This document shows positions 25,893 through 35,823 of a stretch of 64,000 bases of DNA, piece after piece. This DNA comes from an uncultured Eubacteriales bacterium. Lineage in GTDB: Bacteria; Bacillota; Clostridia; Peptostreptococcales; Anaerovoracaceae. The notes beneath the pieces were generated by a model, which saw nothing but the letters and a program-made list of their open reading frames with translations, had not been told where the DNA came from and did not search any database. Made by a program: the position numbers and the translations under genes. The stretch lies in the NCBI GenBank assembly GCA_902795135.1, contig CADBJW010000006.1, positions 1 through 64,000 of the forward strand, written 5' to 3'. The stretch's first letter is position 1; the number at the start of each line of letters is the position of its first letter.

Positions 25893-27917
25893 ATGATAGA
25901 TAAAAAGGATTACGATTACATTAAAGAACGATTTGACGGGGATGGGCTAAAAGCACCGGATCGTCTGTCGGCAGACAACATCATGAAACAGCTGGACGGG
26001 CCGGCCGGGTCTTCCGGACCTGCTCCAAAGCCGGCACCGCTCTACAAGCGCCGGTGGTTCCGCCCGGTTATTGCGGCGGCCGCATGTCTGGCCCTTGTCC
26101 TTGGAACGGTGCCTTTCATGAACCTGCACAAAACCACGAAAGAGGGAGATCTGGAACTGTTTTCTTCCTATTCGGAACTCAACCACCGTGTCAAAGAAAT
26201 GTCGGAGCATTCCATGTATCTGACCTATGGCGGCTATGAAGGCAACGTGATGATGGAGGACGCGGATCAGGCGCCTGAGGATTTTGAGGCCATCCCGGAA
26301 GACCAACTGGCAGCCGCACCTCAGGAGGACCTGGCAGCAGAGCCAACTCCAAATTCCGATGCGCCGTCTATGGGCGAACAATCGGCCAAATCCTCCGACC
26401 ATTCGGAAACCTATTCCCAGGTCGAAGGCGTGGATGAGGCAGACATCGTCAAAACCGATGGCAGATACATCTACTTCACGTCCTACGTAGAAAACCAGGT
26501 CGTCATTGCAAAAGCAGACAAGGGCAAAACCGAACGGGTTGGTGCAATCAATGCAGGTCAGATCGGTTCCACCATTGAAGATTTGTACGTGAAAGATGGG
26601 AAATTAACGGTCATCGGAACCGACGCGGATCCGATGGACCTTTGGAGCAGCATCCAACGTTACGGCCGCACACTCACAACGGTCACCATCTTCGATGTTT
26701 CCGATCCGTCGAAACCAAAGCAGCTCAGCCAGTATACACAGACCGGCAGCCTGCTCTCTTCCAGAATGACCGACGGTAAGATCATCCTGGTTACCAACGA
26801 CTTCCTTCATTCCTATAAGAAGAACCAGTGCATTCCTTACGTTAGTTTCGATGAAGAAGGACCCGACCGTCTGGAAATCGGCGACATATGCGGCATTCCA
26901 AAAGCATCCGATCCGGCCTACACGGTCATCGGCTGCGTGGATACAGCAACGGGCAAATTCAATAAAGACACGGTCAAAACAAAGGCCGTCCTCGGCGGAT
27001 CCTCAGAGATCTATTGCAACAAAAACAATCTCTTCATCACCGCAGACGTAACGGAACCGGATGACTATATTGACGACAAGACCTGCATTCTGAAAGTCTC
27101 CATTCAGAACGGAACGGTTCAATACAAAAAAACCGCCACCATCCCTGGGAACGTGAACGATCAGTTCTCCATGGATGAGGCGGGCGGATATTTCAAAATC
27201 GCCGTAACGGACTTCGAAGCCGGCCACGATATCAACAGCTTGTATATCCTGGATGAAAACATGAAGCAGGTAGGCAGCGTTAAAAACTTCGCTCCTGATG
27301 AACACATCGAAGCCGTTCGTTACATCAAGGACAAGGCCTATGTCATTACCTACGAGCAGACCGACCCTCTGTTCATCATCGATCTGAAGGATCCGGCCAA
27401 TCCGGTCATCGAAGGACACGTGAAGATCACAGGATTCTCCACCCTGCTGGTACCATCCGGCAAGGACTACCTGCTTGGACTTGGCTTCTCTACCACATCC
27501 ACCGAAATGGGCGAAGCCACCGATGGCGTGAAACTGTCTCTCTTTGACATCCGCAACCCTTCCGCTCCGAAGGTTGCAGACGCAAAGGAATTTACCGGTA
27601 TGGACAGCGAAGTGCAGTACAACCACAAGGCCCTGCTGGTCGGACCGGACGCGTCTTACTATGCCATCCCATACTCTCAGTATGTGGATTCGACGGATTC
27701 GACGGATTCGTCGGATTCAACGGGAATCGTCGATTATGATGAGTACCCGATTCCGGATCTGGAAACCGGCGTACTGGTCTTCTCCGTAAAATCCGGGAAG
27801 CTGACGGACGTCAACAAGCACCCAAGCAAAGAAGCGGTCAAACGGTGTCTCTACATCGGCGACTATATCTACAACATTTGTGAAGATGACAGCATCGAAA
27901 GCTTTACCGTTAAGTGA
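25893..27917 (+). CDS. membrane-anchored beta-propeller protein, possible anti-sigma regulator
   Basis: A 674-residue protein. About 57 cytoplasmic N-terminal residues contain a short helical segment, LSADNIMKQLDG. A single transmembrane helix follows (about residues 58-77), then a long outer domain. That domain begins after a low-complexity Glu/Ala/Pro linker and contains the VEGVDEADIVKTDGRYIYF motif of the secreted beta-propeller family (Pfam Beta_propel). Later segments repeat a blade-like pattern (DLKDPANPVIEGH, DIRNPSAPKVADA). The layout and the adjacent sigma gene resemble a membrane anti-sigma factor with an extracellular sensor. No known anti-sigma motif is present, so this is inference. 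Confidence 0.88.
   Translation: MIDKKDYDYIKERFDGDGLKAPDRLSADNIMKQLDGPAGSSGPAPKPAPLYKRRWFRPVIAAAACLALVLGTVPFMNLHKTTKEGDLELFSSYSELNHRVKEMSEHSMYLTYGGYEGNVMMEDADQAPEDFEAIPEDQLAAAPQEDLAAEPTPNSDAPSMGEQSAKSSDHSETYSQVEGVDEADIVKTDGRYIYFTSYVENQVVIAKADKGKTERVGAINAGQIGSTIEDLYVKDGKLTVIGTDADPMDLWSSIQRYGRTLTTVTIFDVSDPSKPKQLSQYTQTGSLLSSRMTDGKIILVTNDFLHSYKKNQCIPYVSFDEEGPDRLEIGDICGIPKASDPAYTVIGCVDTATGKFNKDTVKTKAVLGGSSEIYCNKNNLFITADVTEPDDYIDDKTCILKVSIQNGTVQYKKTATIPGNVNDQFSMDEAGGYFKIAVTDFEAGHDINSLYILDENMKQVGSVKNFAPDEHIEAVRYIKDKAYVITYEQTDPLFIIDLKDPANPVIEGHVKITGFSTLLVPSGKDYLLGLGFSTTSTEMGEATDGVKLSLFDIRNPSAPKVADAKEFTGMDSEVQYNHKALLVGPDASYYAIPYSQYVDSTDSTDSSDSTGIVDYDEYPIPDLETGVLVFSVKSGKLTDVNKHPSKEAVKRCLYIGDYIYNICEDDSIESFTVK
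27686..27721 (+). repeat. four 9-bp tandem units inside the beta-propeller gene
   Basis: GGATTCGAC occurs twice, then GGATTCGTC and GGATTCAAC, coding for an Asp-Ser-Thr/Ser linker between two blades. Because the unit is 9 bp, copy-number changes would keep the frame. Confidence 0.85.
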
Positions 27918-27942
27918 GTGAGTTGGTCAGCAAGTAAGACGA

Positions 27943-28725
27943 CTACAGCAGATCCGACATCTGGAAGGATCCGCACTCACCGGCGTCCAGTTTCTTTCCT
28001 AAAAACAAAGCAGCATCACAGGCGCCTATGGCATAACATCTCCAGTCGTAGGCGTCATGTGTGATCTGGAACATTTCTCCCTGGCATCCGAACAGTACGT
28101 GATGGCTGGAAGGCGTGTTCCCCGCACGGACAGAGTGGAAGGTAATGTCATCGTAACCCTTGTTTTTCATGCCGCCGGCCATTGCCTGCGCCAGTTCGAT
28201 GGCCGTTCCGCTCGGCGCATCCAGTTTCGTATCTGAATGTGCCTCAATGATTTCCATGCCGGCTTTTTCTTCTAAATATGCGGCGGCTTCTGCCAGCAGT
28301 TTTTTCATGACGGTCACAACGAAGGATGTGTTTGCCGTCTGCATAATCGGAATGGATTCCGAAGCTTTTGCAAAAGCTTCCAGCTGCTCCGCAGCAAATC
28401 CAGTGGTGCCACACAGATATGCTTTGCCGTGCTCCACGCATTTGTCCAGTACGGCCATGCTGAGCTCGATGGTCGAATAATCGATGACGACATCGCAGGC
28501 CTCGATCAGCATTTCACCATCGTCGGTCAGATCTTCGATGTCCGCGTAAACAGGTGCGCCGATTTCCTTGCCCAGTCCGCAGACCAGACCTGCATCCTCA
28601 CCGATGTAGCTTCTGCCCGGTGTTCCGACGCAGCCGATTACCTGAATGGCTTCGTGTTTATAAGCTTCCTGAACGATCAAACTGTCCATGGTCCCCCGTG
28701 GGGCTGTAATAACTACTTTTAACAT
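27943..28725 (-). CDS. dapB: 4-hydroxy-tetrahydrodipicolinate reductase
   Basis: NAD(P)H-dependent reductase of the lysine and diaminopimelate pathway, which supplies cell-wall cross-links and lysine. The KLDAPSGTAIELA motif with the catalytic lysine lies near residue 168. GTTGF near residue 101 and the C-terminal SHHVLFGCQGEMFQITHDA are also typical. The N-terminal nucleotide loop reads TAPRGTMDS, a variant of the usual GxxGRMG. At 260 residues it is normal. It overlaps the end of mfd by 7 bp, so it closes the murC-prs-pth-mfd-dapB run. It converges with the beta-propeller gene, leaving 25 bp and no clear terminator. Confidence 0.92.
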   Translation of the reverse strand: MLKVVITAPRGTMDSLIVQEAYKHEAIQVIGCVGTPGRSYIGEDAGLVCGLGKEIGAPVYADIEDLTDDGEMLIEACDVVIDYSTIELSMAVLDKCVEHGKAYLCGTTGFAAEQLEAFAKASESIPIMQTANTSFVVTVMKKLLAEAAAYLEEKAGMEIIEAHSDTKLDAPSGTAIELAQAMAGGMKNKGYDDITFHSVRAGNTPSSHHVLFGCQGEMFQITHDAYDWRCYAIGACDAALFLGKKLDAGECGSFQMSDLL

Positions 28726-31700
28726 TCGTGCCTCCTATCTACGATTTCAAAAAACAATTCCAGTTCTTTTATGATTCCTTTCACATATCCCAAGGCATCT
28801 GGATCCTTGCCCACCGTAAGCCGGATATAAGGATCCGATCCGCCGTGGAATTTGATCTTTCCTCCATAGGATGTCACCAGATTCGGAATCACACCATCCG
28901 AAAATCTGGTCGTCGGCCAGAGGGCGAATTTGACTTTCAATCCCTGCTGGCTGATTTCTTTGATGCCGGAACGTGTTGCCATAGCCCGGATCTTTGAGAT
29001 TTTGATCAGATTCATCGTATCCCGCGGGATATCGCCAAACCGGTCCAGCAATTCATCGATCACATCGGTCTCATCTTCCCCGTCGGAAATCATAGCAATC
29101 TTCTTATACATCTGCAGCCGGAGCATTTCATCACTGATGTACCGGTGCGGAATGACCGCCGGGATTGGCAGACTGAAGACGGTCTCTTCCACCGTGCTGG
29201 TTTCTTCGGTATCATCGCCCATGCCGTTTCTCTGTACCGCTTCATCCAGCAGCTTGCAATACAATTCGTATCCGATGTTCAGCATGTGCCCGGACTGTTC
29301 CGTTCCAAGCAGATTTCCGGCGCCCCGGATTTCCAGATCTTTCATGGCGATCTTGAACCCGGATCCAAACTCCGTGAATTCACGAATGGCCTGCAGCCGT
29401 TTCTCAGCCACTTCACTGAGATTTTTGTCTCTCTTGTGCATCAGGTAAGCATAGGCAATGCGGTCCGATCGGCCCACTCTGCCCCGGAGCTGATAGAGCT
29501 GTGCCAGTCCGAAACGGTCTGCATCCAGAACGATCATGGTATTGACGTTTGGAATGTCCATGCCGGATTCTATGATCGTCGTCGACACCAATACATCGTA
29601 TTCCCCTTCTGCAAAATCCATGATGATATCTTCCAGCTCGGCTTCTTTCATCTTGCCGTGGCCCACTGCTATTCTGGCCTCGGGAACCAGGCGTTTGATT
29701 TCGCTGGCCACAGAGCTGATGGAACGGACTTTATTGTACAGTACGTACACCTGTCCGCCTCTCGCCAGCTCTTTTTCGATGGCTTCCCGTATGGTAAAGT
29801 CATCTTCCTCCATGACATAGGTCTGCACCGGATAACGGTCTTCCGGCGGTTCTTCGATGGTACTCATGTCCCGGATGCCCGACAGTGACATATGCAGAGT
29901 CCGGGGAATCGGTGTCGCCGAAAGCGTCAGCACATCAATGTTGGCCCGCATCTGTTTGATCCGTTCTTTATGCCGCACGCCAAACCGCTGCTCCTCATCC
30001 ACCACCAAAAGTCCCAGATCCTTAAACTGCACGTCTTCGGATAACAGCCGGTGGGTCCCGATGACCATATCCACTTCCCCGCGTTTCAGTTTTTTGAGAA
30101 TCTCCTTTTGTTCGCCTGCGGACCGGAACCGGGACAGCATTTCCACTTTGAATGGGAACTTCTCGAACCGGTCTTTCAGCGTATAGTAATGCTGGTTTGC
30201 CAGGAGGGTCGTTGGTACAAGTACCGCCGCCTGCTTTCCATCGGCCAGACATTTGAACAAGGCTCTGGCTGCGACCTCCGTCTTGCCAAATCCAACATCT
30301 CCCAAAAGCAGCCGGTCCATTGGTATCGGCCGCTCCATATCTCGTTTGATTTCACTGGCGCAAATCAGCTGGTCTTCCGTTTCCGTATACGGAAAACTGT
30401 CTTCAAATTCCGATTGCCAGACCGTATCTTTGGAAAAAGCGTATCCCTTTTCATTCATTCTGGCGGCAGAGACTTTGATCAATTCCGCTGCCATATCCGT
30501 AACCGCGGCTTTTGCCCGGGCCTTCGTCACCTTCCACTCGTTGCCGGACAATTTGTTGAGCCGCGGAGTTTTATCCTCGCCGCCAATGTACTTCTGCAGC
30601 ATGCTGAGCTGGTCCACGGGTATGTACAGGGCGTCCGAACCGGCGTATTTGACCTTGAGATAGTCCTGCTTGACTCCCTGCACGATCAGCTGCTCAATAC
30701 CGGTAAATCGGCCAATGCCGTGATTCTCATGAACGACCAGATCTCCTTCTTTGATGTCCGCAAAGCTTTTGATCTGTCGGCCTTTGGATTCCTCGTTTTT
30801 TCGTCTCCTGCGGGTTTTACGGCTTCCGCCAAAAATGTCCCCTTCCCAGATAAAGCATTCTTTTTTGTCCGGGAATTCCATCCCTGCAGAAAGAGTGCCA
30901 CAGGTGATCTGAATGTCCTCTTCCAGACCTTCGAGTCTTGTAAATTCCTTCAGATTATTGGTCCGTTCCGGCGTACTGCAGACCACGGTCACGTCATATC
31001 CCTTATTGACATAACCCTGCAGATCCGATTTCAGCATATCCATGCGGCCGTTGTAAACCGGCGTTTGCCGGCATTTGATTTCTCTCAGTTCCACCAAAAA
31101 CGGAGCATTCTTGATCGTGCTGACAAAGGGCGTGAAAATATAGCCGTTCTTCTGGATCTTTTCCGGAATCTCGTATAACTTGTAGTAATCCGCTGCCGTT
31201 GGCAGAGACGCAAAATCTTCCTTGATTCCCCTGCCATCCTCCAGAATCGTTACAATATCATCTCTCTGTTCTTTCGTAAAAACATCCAGGGTCTCGAGGA
31301 TTCTGGCGGGATCATCGATCAGAATCTGCGGCTGGTCCATATAGTCCCATATGTATTCCGTTTCATCGTAAAAGTAATCGATGAACTTCTCCAGGTACTG
31401 GAGATTGACCATGTCCTCCGTATACTCGAGCATCTGCTCCCTTCGTTCCTTCAGGTTATGCAAAAGCTCTGTCTTTTCCCCTTTTTCCAGACGCCGGATT
31501 CGTTTGTCATAGGCCTTTTGGATTTTATCCTTGGCCTTTGCGAACAGTTCCTTTTCCCGGATGATTTGGGAGCACTGAAAAATAGAAATCCCGCTCAGGT
31601 TGTCCAGAGATCGTTGACTGTCCAGATCAAAACTCCTGAGGGAATCGACTTCCGTATCAAAAAGCTCGATCCGGTAAGGATGCTCCCCTTCCGGTGTAAA

Positions 31701-32204
31701 GATATCTATGATACCTCCCCGAATGCTGTATTCACCGCGGCTTTCAATGGCTGCCACCCGTTCGTATCCCATGCGGTAAAGCTGGTCTTTCAACCCGTCG
31801 ATGTCAATATCCTGTCCCGGTTTGACTTCGATCACGTGCTCCGCAAATATGGATTTCGGCGGGATCTTCCGGATTGCTCCCGTGACCGGTGCAATGATAA
31901 TACATGGTTTTCCGGAAGCGGCCGTTTTGAGTGCTTTCATGCGCTCCAGCAGAGAGTCATTGCTCTTCGCTTCGTACTGAACAATGCCTTCCTCCTCCGG
32001 TGGCAGAATGCAAAGCTCTGGAATCTGTGCTCCCTCCGAATCCAGCCCATTAAAAAAAGAAAGGTCTGCAGCCAACCGTTTCGCCCTGTTCAATGTCGGC
32101 ACTACAATCAGACTCTGACCTTTTTCTTTTTGAATGATTTCTGATGCGATGCGGGCAACGCGTCCTTCTGACGCACCCGCTATGTTAATCATCCCCTGCT
32201 TCAC
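28719..32204 (-). CDS. mfd: transcription-repair coupling factor
   Basis: Removes RNA polymerase stalled at lesions and recruits UvrA. The 1161-residue protein has a UvrB-like N-terminal module (residues 1-330) and the RNA polymerase-interacting domain (about 490-560, EGDLVVHENHGIGRFTGIE). The SF2 helicase carries GDVGFGKTEVA and DEEQRFG, and a C-terminal TRCF domain follows. The GTG at 32204 has AAGGA about 8 nt upstream. An ATG at 32192 is the alternative and leaves an 8-bp overlap with pth instead of 20 bp. Its function complements uvrBA at the left end of the window. Confidence 0.97.
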   Translation of the reverse strand: MKQGMINIAGASEGRVARIASEIIQKEKGQSLIVVPTLNRAKRLAADLSFFNGLDSEGAQIPELCILPPEEEGIVQYEAKSNDSLLERMKALKTAASGKPCIIIAPVTGAIRKIPPKSIFAEHVIEVKPGQDIDIDGLKDQLYRMGYERVAAIESRGEYSIRGGIIDIFTPEGEHPYRIELFDTEVDSLRSFDLDSQRSLDNLSGISIFQCSQIIREKELFAKAKDKIQKAYDKRIRRLEKGEKTELLHNLKERREQMLEYTEDMVNLQYLEKFIDYFYDETEYIWDYMDQPQILIDDPARILETLDVFTKEQRDDIVTILEDGRGIKEDFASLPTAADYYKLYEIPEKIQKNGYIFTPFVSTIKNAPFLVELREIKCRQTPVYNGRMDMLKSDLQGYVNKGYDVTVVCSTPERTNNLKEFTRLEGLEEDIQITCGTLSAGMEFPDKKECFIWEGDIFGGSRKTRRRRKNEESKGRQIKSFADIKEGDLVVHENHGIGRFTGIEQLIVQGVKQDYLKVKYAGSDALYIPVDQLSMLQKYIGGEDKTPRLNKLSGNEWKVTKARAKAAVTDMAAELIKVSAARMNEKGYAFSKDTVWQSEFEDSFPYTETEDQLICASEIKRDMERPIPMDRLLLGDVGFGKTEVAARALFKCLADGKQAAVLVPTTLLANQHYYTLKDRFEKFPFKVEMLSRFRSAGEQKEILKKLKRGEVDMVIGTHRLLSEDVQFKDLGLLVVDEEQRFGVRHKERIKQMRANIDVLTLSATPIPRTLHMSLSGIRDMSTIEEPPEDRYPVQTYVMEEDDFTIREAIEKELARGGQVYVLYNKVRSISSVASEIKRLVPEARIAVGHGKMKEAELEDIIMDFAEGEYDVLVSTTIIESGMDIPNVNTMIVLDADRFGLAQLYQLRGRVGRSDRIAYAYLMHKRDKNLSEVAEKRLQAIREFTEFGSGFKIAMKDLEIRGAGNLLGTEQSGHMLNIGYELYCKLLDEAVQRNGMGDDTEETSTVEETVFSLPIPAVIPHRYISDEMLRLQMYKKIAMISDGEDETDVIDELLDRFGDIPRDTMNLIKISKIRAMATRSGIKEISQQGLKVKFALWPTTRFSDGVIPNLVTSYGGKIKFHGGSDPYIRLTVGKDPDALGYVKGIIKELELFFEIVDRRHEC

Positions 32205-32784
32205 AAATTTTTTCCTTTTTCTTCTTCGGAGTGTTGTATTGATTCATCGCGATATCGATGCCTTTCTCAAGCATACAGGTCACCGCATCGGCGGCACGGT
32301 CGATGGTTTCGGACAGAATATCCGCTTCCGCTTTGCTCACGCCTCCGGTCACAAAATCCTTCCAGTCGCGGCCATCCGCCCCACCGATTCCAATCCGAAT
32401 CCGCGGGAACTGGTCATCCTGCAGTTGGGAAATGACGGATTTCATACCATTATGACTTCCGGCACTGCCCTTCTTACGAATGCGGAGGGCACCGATTTCC
32501 AGATCCAGATCGTCATAAATCACGATCAGGTTCTCGATGGGCACCTTGTAATACTCCATGACCTCACGCAAAGACTCCCCGCTCAGGTTCATGTAGGTCT
32601 GCGGTTTCACCAGCAGCACCTTCTTACCGGCAATGAAGCCTTCTCCTGTCAGGGCTTTGTGCTTGATTTTCGAGACTTTGATACCATGTCTTTGCGCAAA
32701 GGCATCGAGAACCAGGAACCCCATGTTATGTCTTGTGTTTTCATATTTTTTACCTGGGTTTCCCAGTCCTGCGATAATGTACAT
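32185..32784 (-). CDS. pth: peptidyl-tRNA hydrolase
   Basis: Recycles tRNAs from prematurely released peptidyl-tRNA. The 199 residues show the opening GLGNPGKKYENTRHNMGF with the catalytic histidine in NTRHNMG near residue 20. They also show the PQTYMNLSGES segment and the DDLDLEIGALRIRKKGSAGSHNGM active-site loop. The C-terminus is Lys-rich. AAGGAG precedes the ATG. It overlaps mfd and follows prs, a gene order common in Firmicutes. Confidence 0.97.
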   Translation of the reverse strand: MYIIAGLGNPGKKYENTRHNMGFLVLDAFAQRHGIKVSKIKHKALTGEGFIAGKKVLLVKPQTYMNLSGESLREVMEYYKVPIENLIVIYDDLDLEIGALRIRKKGSAGSHNGMKSVISQLQDDQFPRIRIGIGGADGRDWKDFVTGGVSKAEADILSETIDRAADAVTCMLEKGIDIAMNQYNTPKKKKEKICEAGDD

Positions 32785-32820
32785 CTGACTCCTTTGTGTG
32801 TCTATTGATATTCAAACTGA

Positions 32821-33771
32821 TTAATCAAAAAGCTTACTGATTGAACCGTTTGTGTGGATCCGACTCATGGCCTCTGCGAAGAGCGGTCCTACGGATAATA
32901 CTTTCATCTTGTCGATCAGTTTCTCTTCGCCGATCGGCATGGTATTTAACAGAACGAGTTCTTCAATGGCTGAATTCTCGATTCTCTCAATGGCTGGTCC
33001 TGACAGTACCGGATGGGTTGCGCAAGCCTTAACGCTCTTGGCTCCCAGGTCCTTCAGGGCATTCGCCGCGTTGGTAATCGTTCCGGCTGTGTCGATCATG
33101 TCGTCCACAAGAATGCAGTTCTTGCCTTCAATGTCACCGATAATGTTCATGATCTCGCTGACATTTGGTTTCGGTCTTCTCTTATCTACAATTGCGATTG
33201 GGCAGTTGAGAGGTTCCGCCATGTTTCTGGCTCTTGGAACACTTCCGTGGTCCGGAGATACGATAACCATATCATCGATGTTCTCTCCTGCGAAATACTT
33301 GGTCAGGATCGGCAGCCCAACCAGGTGGTCAACGGGGATCGTAAAGTATCCCTGTATCTGTGCAGCATGCAGGTCCATGGTAACCACTCTGTCGGCACCG
33401 GCTGTTACCAGCATGTCCGCTACAAGTTTTGCTGTAATCGGATCTCTTGCCTTTGCTTTTCGGTCTTGTCTGGCATATCCGTAGTAAGGAATCACCGCAC
33501 TGATTCTTCCCGCCGAGGCTCTCTTCATGGCGTCGATCGTAATGAGCAGCTCCATCAGATTGTCATTGACAGGACTGCAAGTTGACTGAATTACGAAACA
33601 ATCATCGCCTCGTACGGACTCGCCCAGACTTACGCTGATTTCTCCATCACTGAATTTCTTGACTTCCAATTTACCAAGAGGCTTTCCCATGATGGAAGAG
33701 ATTTCATCAGCTAACTGAGGATGTGAGTTGGCTGCAAAAACTTTGTAGCCGGCAAACATGCTGTTTTTCAT
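32821..33771 (-). CDS. prs: ribose-phosphate pyrophosphokinase
   Basis: Makes PRPP from ribose 5-phosphate and ATP for nucleotide, histidine, tryptophan and NAD synthesis. The 316-residue protein shows [17 protein letters not shown] near residue 99, [11 protein letters not shown] near residue 135 and the PRPP-binding loop [13 protein letters not shown] near residue 224. AAAGGAAAAAG precedes the ATG. Its position between murC and pth is frequent in Clostridia. PncB in this window consumes its product. Confidence 0.97.
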   Translation of the reverse strand: MKNSMFAGYKVFAANSHPQLADEISSIMGKPLGKLEVKKFSDGEISVSLGESVRGDDCFVIQSTCSPVNDNLMELLITIDAMKRASAGRISAVIPYYGYARQDRKAKARDPITAKLVADMLVTAGADRVVTMDLHAAQIQGYFTIPVDHLVGLPILTKYFAGENIDDMVIVSPDHGSVPRARNMAEPLNCPIAIVDKRRPKPNVSEIMNIIGDIEGKNCILVDDMIDTAGTITNAANALKDLGAKSVKACATHPVLSGPAIERIENSAIEELVLLNTMPIGEEKLIDKMKVLSVGPLFAEAMSRIHTNGSISKLFD

Positions 33772-33807
33772 TGTCTTTTTCCTTTCTGCTTTTTGAGCTA
33801 TCTAACC

Positions 33808-35235
33808 TTAGTCCTCTATCTTCTTGTATTCTCTTGCCGTCTTCTTCTGTTGTGGTTTTTCCATCTCCAACATCATTTCTCCAACCTTATATATATCCCC
33901 TGCTCCCATGGTCAGAACCATGTCCTCTGCTTTTGCATTCGCATACACAAATTCCGCGATCTCCTGAAAGTCTTTGAAGAAGTACACTTCCTTACTTGGA
34001 TCGTGTTCTTTGATTTTTTCCATCAGCAATGCGGAACTGATTTTATGGATGTTCTTTTCTCTGGCAGGATAGATCTCCGCCAGAACGATTTTGTCCGCCA
34101 TATCAAAGGATGCGGCGAAATCATCCATCAGTGCCATGGTCCTGGTGTACGTGTGCGGTTGGAACAGACACCAAAGATCGTTGTGTCTCATTTTCTTAAC
34201 AGCAGCCAGCGTCGCCTTGATCTCCGTCGGGTGGTGGGCATAGTCGTCAATCACGCCAACGTTGCTTTGGGTTCTTCCCAGCACGTCAAATCTTCTGTGG
34301 GTTCCCTTAAATCCGTTGAGGGTCTTGACGATGCTCTCCGGTTCCACACCAAGCATGTGGCAGCATGCAAAAGCCGCCAGCGCATTGAGAATGTTGTGCT
34401 CGCCTGGAATGGAAAGTTCCACTCTGCAAAGAACCTGCCCGTCATGGTTGACATCAAACTGCGGCATGCCCTCACGACTGAAACTGATGTTGCTGGCATA
34501 ATAATCACTACCTGTGTTAAGACCGAATGTAATCGCATTCGGCAGTCCCTCGATGACACTCTTTACGAAGGCATTCCCATCGTAAGCGATGACGGTTCCG
34601 GTCTCCGGAACCAGTCTGGCGAATTTATCAAAGGATCTGGCGATGTGATCGACATCCTTGAAATAATCCAAATGATCGGAATCGATATTCAGTATGATTT
34701 CTACACTGGGACGAAGCTCCAGAAAGCTGTCCTTGTATTCGCAGGCTTCTGTAACGAAATAATCTCTCTGACCGATGTAATAGTTGCCTTCGATCTCGTC
34801 CAGATTCCCGCCCACCAATATGGTTGGTTTCTTATCCGCGTGTTTCAGAATAAGCGAGATCATAGAGGTCGTTGTCGTCTTTCCATGGGTTCCGGAAATG
34901 GCAATACTATGGTCGTACTCTCTCATGAGCGCGCCCAGTGCCTGCGCTCTGGTAATCGTAGGAATCCCCAGCTCTTTCGCTCTGGCGATTTCCGGGTTAT
35001 CATCACCAACTGCAACGGTGTATACAACAAGATCTACGTTCTCTACATTCTTGGCTCTATGGCCCAAAAACACTTTTGCTCCATTTTCCATCAGCTTCTC
35101 CGTGATATCGCTTTCACGCATATCGGAACCGGATACTTCATAGCCTTTGGACATAAAAATCTCTGCAACGCCTGAGAGGCCAATGCCTCCAATGCCGATG
35201 CAGTGAATCTTTTTATATTTTGACAAATCTATCAT
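33808..35235 (-). CDS. murC: UDP-N-acetylmuramate-L-alanine ligase
   Basis: Adds L-alanine to UDP-N-acetylmuramate, the first amino acid of the peptidoglycan stem. The 475-residue protein opens with the nucleotide loop IHCIGIGGIGLSGVAEIF. It carries the ATP-binding GTHGKTTTTSM near residue 112 and the metal/ADP segments NIDSDHLDYF and DDYAHHPTEIKATL. The start at 35235 (MIDLSKYKKI) has AGGAGG 6 nt upstream. A longer in-frame reading lacks both a ribosome binding site and similarity. It leads the murC-prs-pth-mfd-dapB run. Confidence 0.97.
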   Translation of the reverse strand: MIDLSKYKKIHCIGIGGIGLSGVAEIFMSKGYEVSGSDMRESDITEKLMENGAKVFLGHRAKNVENVDLVVYTVAVGDDNPEIARAKELGIPTITRAQALGALMREYDHSIAISGTHGKTTTTSMISLILKHADKKPTILVGGNLDEIEGNYYIGQRDYFVTEACEYKDSFLELRPSVEIILNIDSDHLDYFKDVDHIARSFDKFARLVPETGTVIAYDGNAFVKSVIEGLPNAITFGLNTGSDYYASNISFSREGMPQFDVNHDGQVLCRVELSIPGEHNILNALAAFACCHMLGVEPESIVKTLNGFKGTHRRFDVLGRTQSNVGVIDDYAHHPTEIKATLAAVKKMRHNDLWCLFQPHTYTRTMALMDDFAASFDMADKIVLAEIYPAREKNIHKISSALLMEKIKEHDPSKEVYFFKDFQEIAEFVYANAKAEDMVLTMGAGDIYKVGEMMLEMEKPQQKKTAREYKKIED

Positions 35236-35358
35236 TTGTTCCCTCCTGACATAGCTACCAAGAGTATACCACACTTTATAATTCCATGGGAAAAAAAACA
35301 ATGTTCCTTTAAGGAAACTATTGGTTTTGAGAACAGTCAGAAAACAAATAAATAGAAC

Positions 35359-35388
35359 TTGATTTCTGTAAAATTGTTGTTGTATAAT
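35359..35388 (+). promoter_or_regulatory. promoter of spoVG
   Basis: TTGATT (35359-35364) and a perfect TATAAT (35383-35388) are 18 nt apart, 36 nt before the spoVG start. It looks like a sigma-A promoter, not the sigma-H type known in Bacillus subtilis. Confidence 0.6.
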
Positions 35389-35424
35389 TACTTTATGTAA
35401 ATACGGCATGAAAGGCGGTACACT

Positions 35425-35721
35425 ATGAACATTACAGATGTTAGGATCCGCAAGGTAAACGATGAAGGCAAAATGAAAGCCATCGTTTCAATAACTTTCG
35501 ATGACGAGTTTGTAGTACATGACATAAAAATAATCGAGGGGCAGAACGGCCTATTCATCGCGATGCCAAGCAGGAAGATGGGGGAAGGTGATTTCCGAGA
35601 CATAGCCCATCCACTGGTTTCTGAAACCAGAAACAAAATCAGAGATGCCATTTTTGAAGAGTATGAGAGAGTATTGACAGAGAAGGCAGCAGATAATGCT
35701 GAATTTGGTTCAGATGATTAA
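35425..35721 (+). CDS. spoVG: SpoVG family regulator
   Basis: A 98-residue nucleic-acid-binding regulator of the SpoVG family. In Bacillus it affects asymmetric septation during sporulation, and elsewhere it acts as a site-specific DNA- or RNA-binding regulator. The sequence is unmistakable: [11 protein letters not shown] at the start, [19 protein letters not shown] in the middle and [16 protein letters not shown] towards the end. The Shine-Dalgarno AAAGGCGG is slightly off consensus. A strong terminator follows. It supports a Firmicutes origin but does not prove sporulation. Confidence 0.97.
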   Translation: MNITDVRIRKVNDEGKMKAIVSITFDDEFVVHDIKIIEGQNGLFIAMPSRKMGEGDFRDIAHPLVSETRNKIRDAIFEEYERVLTEKAADNAEFGSDD

Positions 35722-35756
35722 CTGCATGACAACTATATAAAGCTGAATGGTAGAAG

Positions 35757-35786
35757 AAAACACCATCTGTTTCAGATGGTGTTTTT
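35757..35786 (+). terminator. spoVG terminator, likely bidirectional
   Basis: AAAACACCATCTG and CAGATGGTG flank a TTT loop, followed by TTTTT. The A-run on the left side would let it also end transcription from the minus-strand gene at 35824. Confidence 0.9.
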
Positions 35787-35823
35787 ACTTGGCTTTTTTA
35801 AACGTATCTTGATGCATGGCCTG

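Noticed and set aside
27686..27721. Short repeats resembling a CRISPR array
   Set aside because: The units are only 9 bp, without spacers, and encode a protein linker.
30051..31178. 375-codon open frame on the plus strand
   Set aside because: Antisense to mfd; no start signals.
33793..35175. 460-codon open frame on the plus strand
   Set aside because: Antisense to murC, which is an unmistakable gene.
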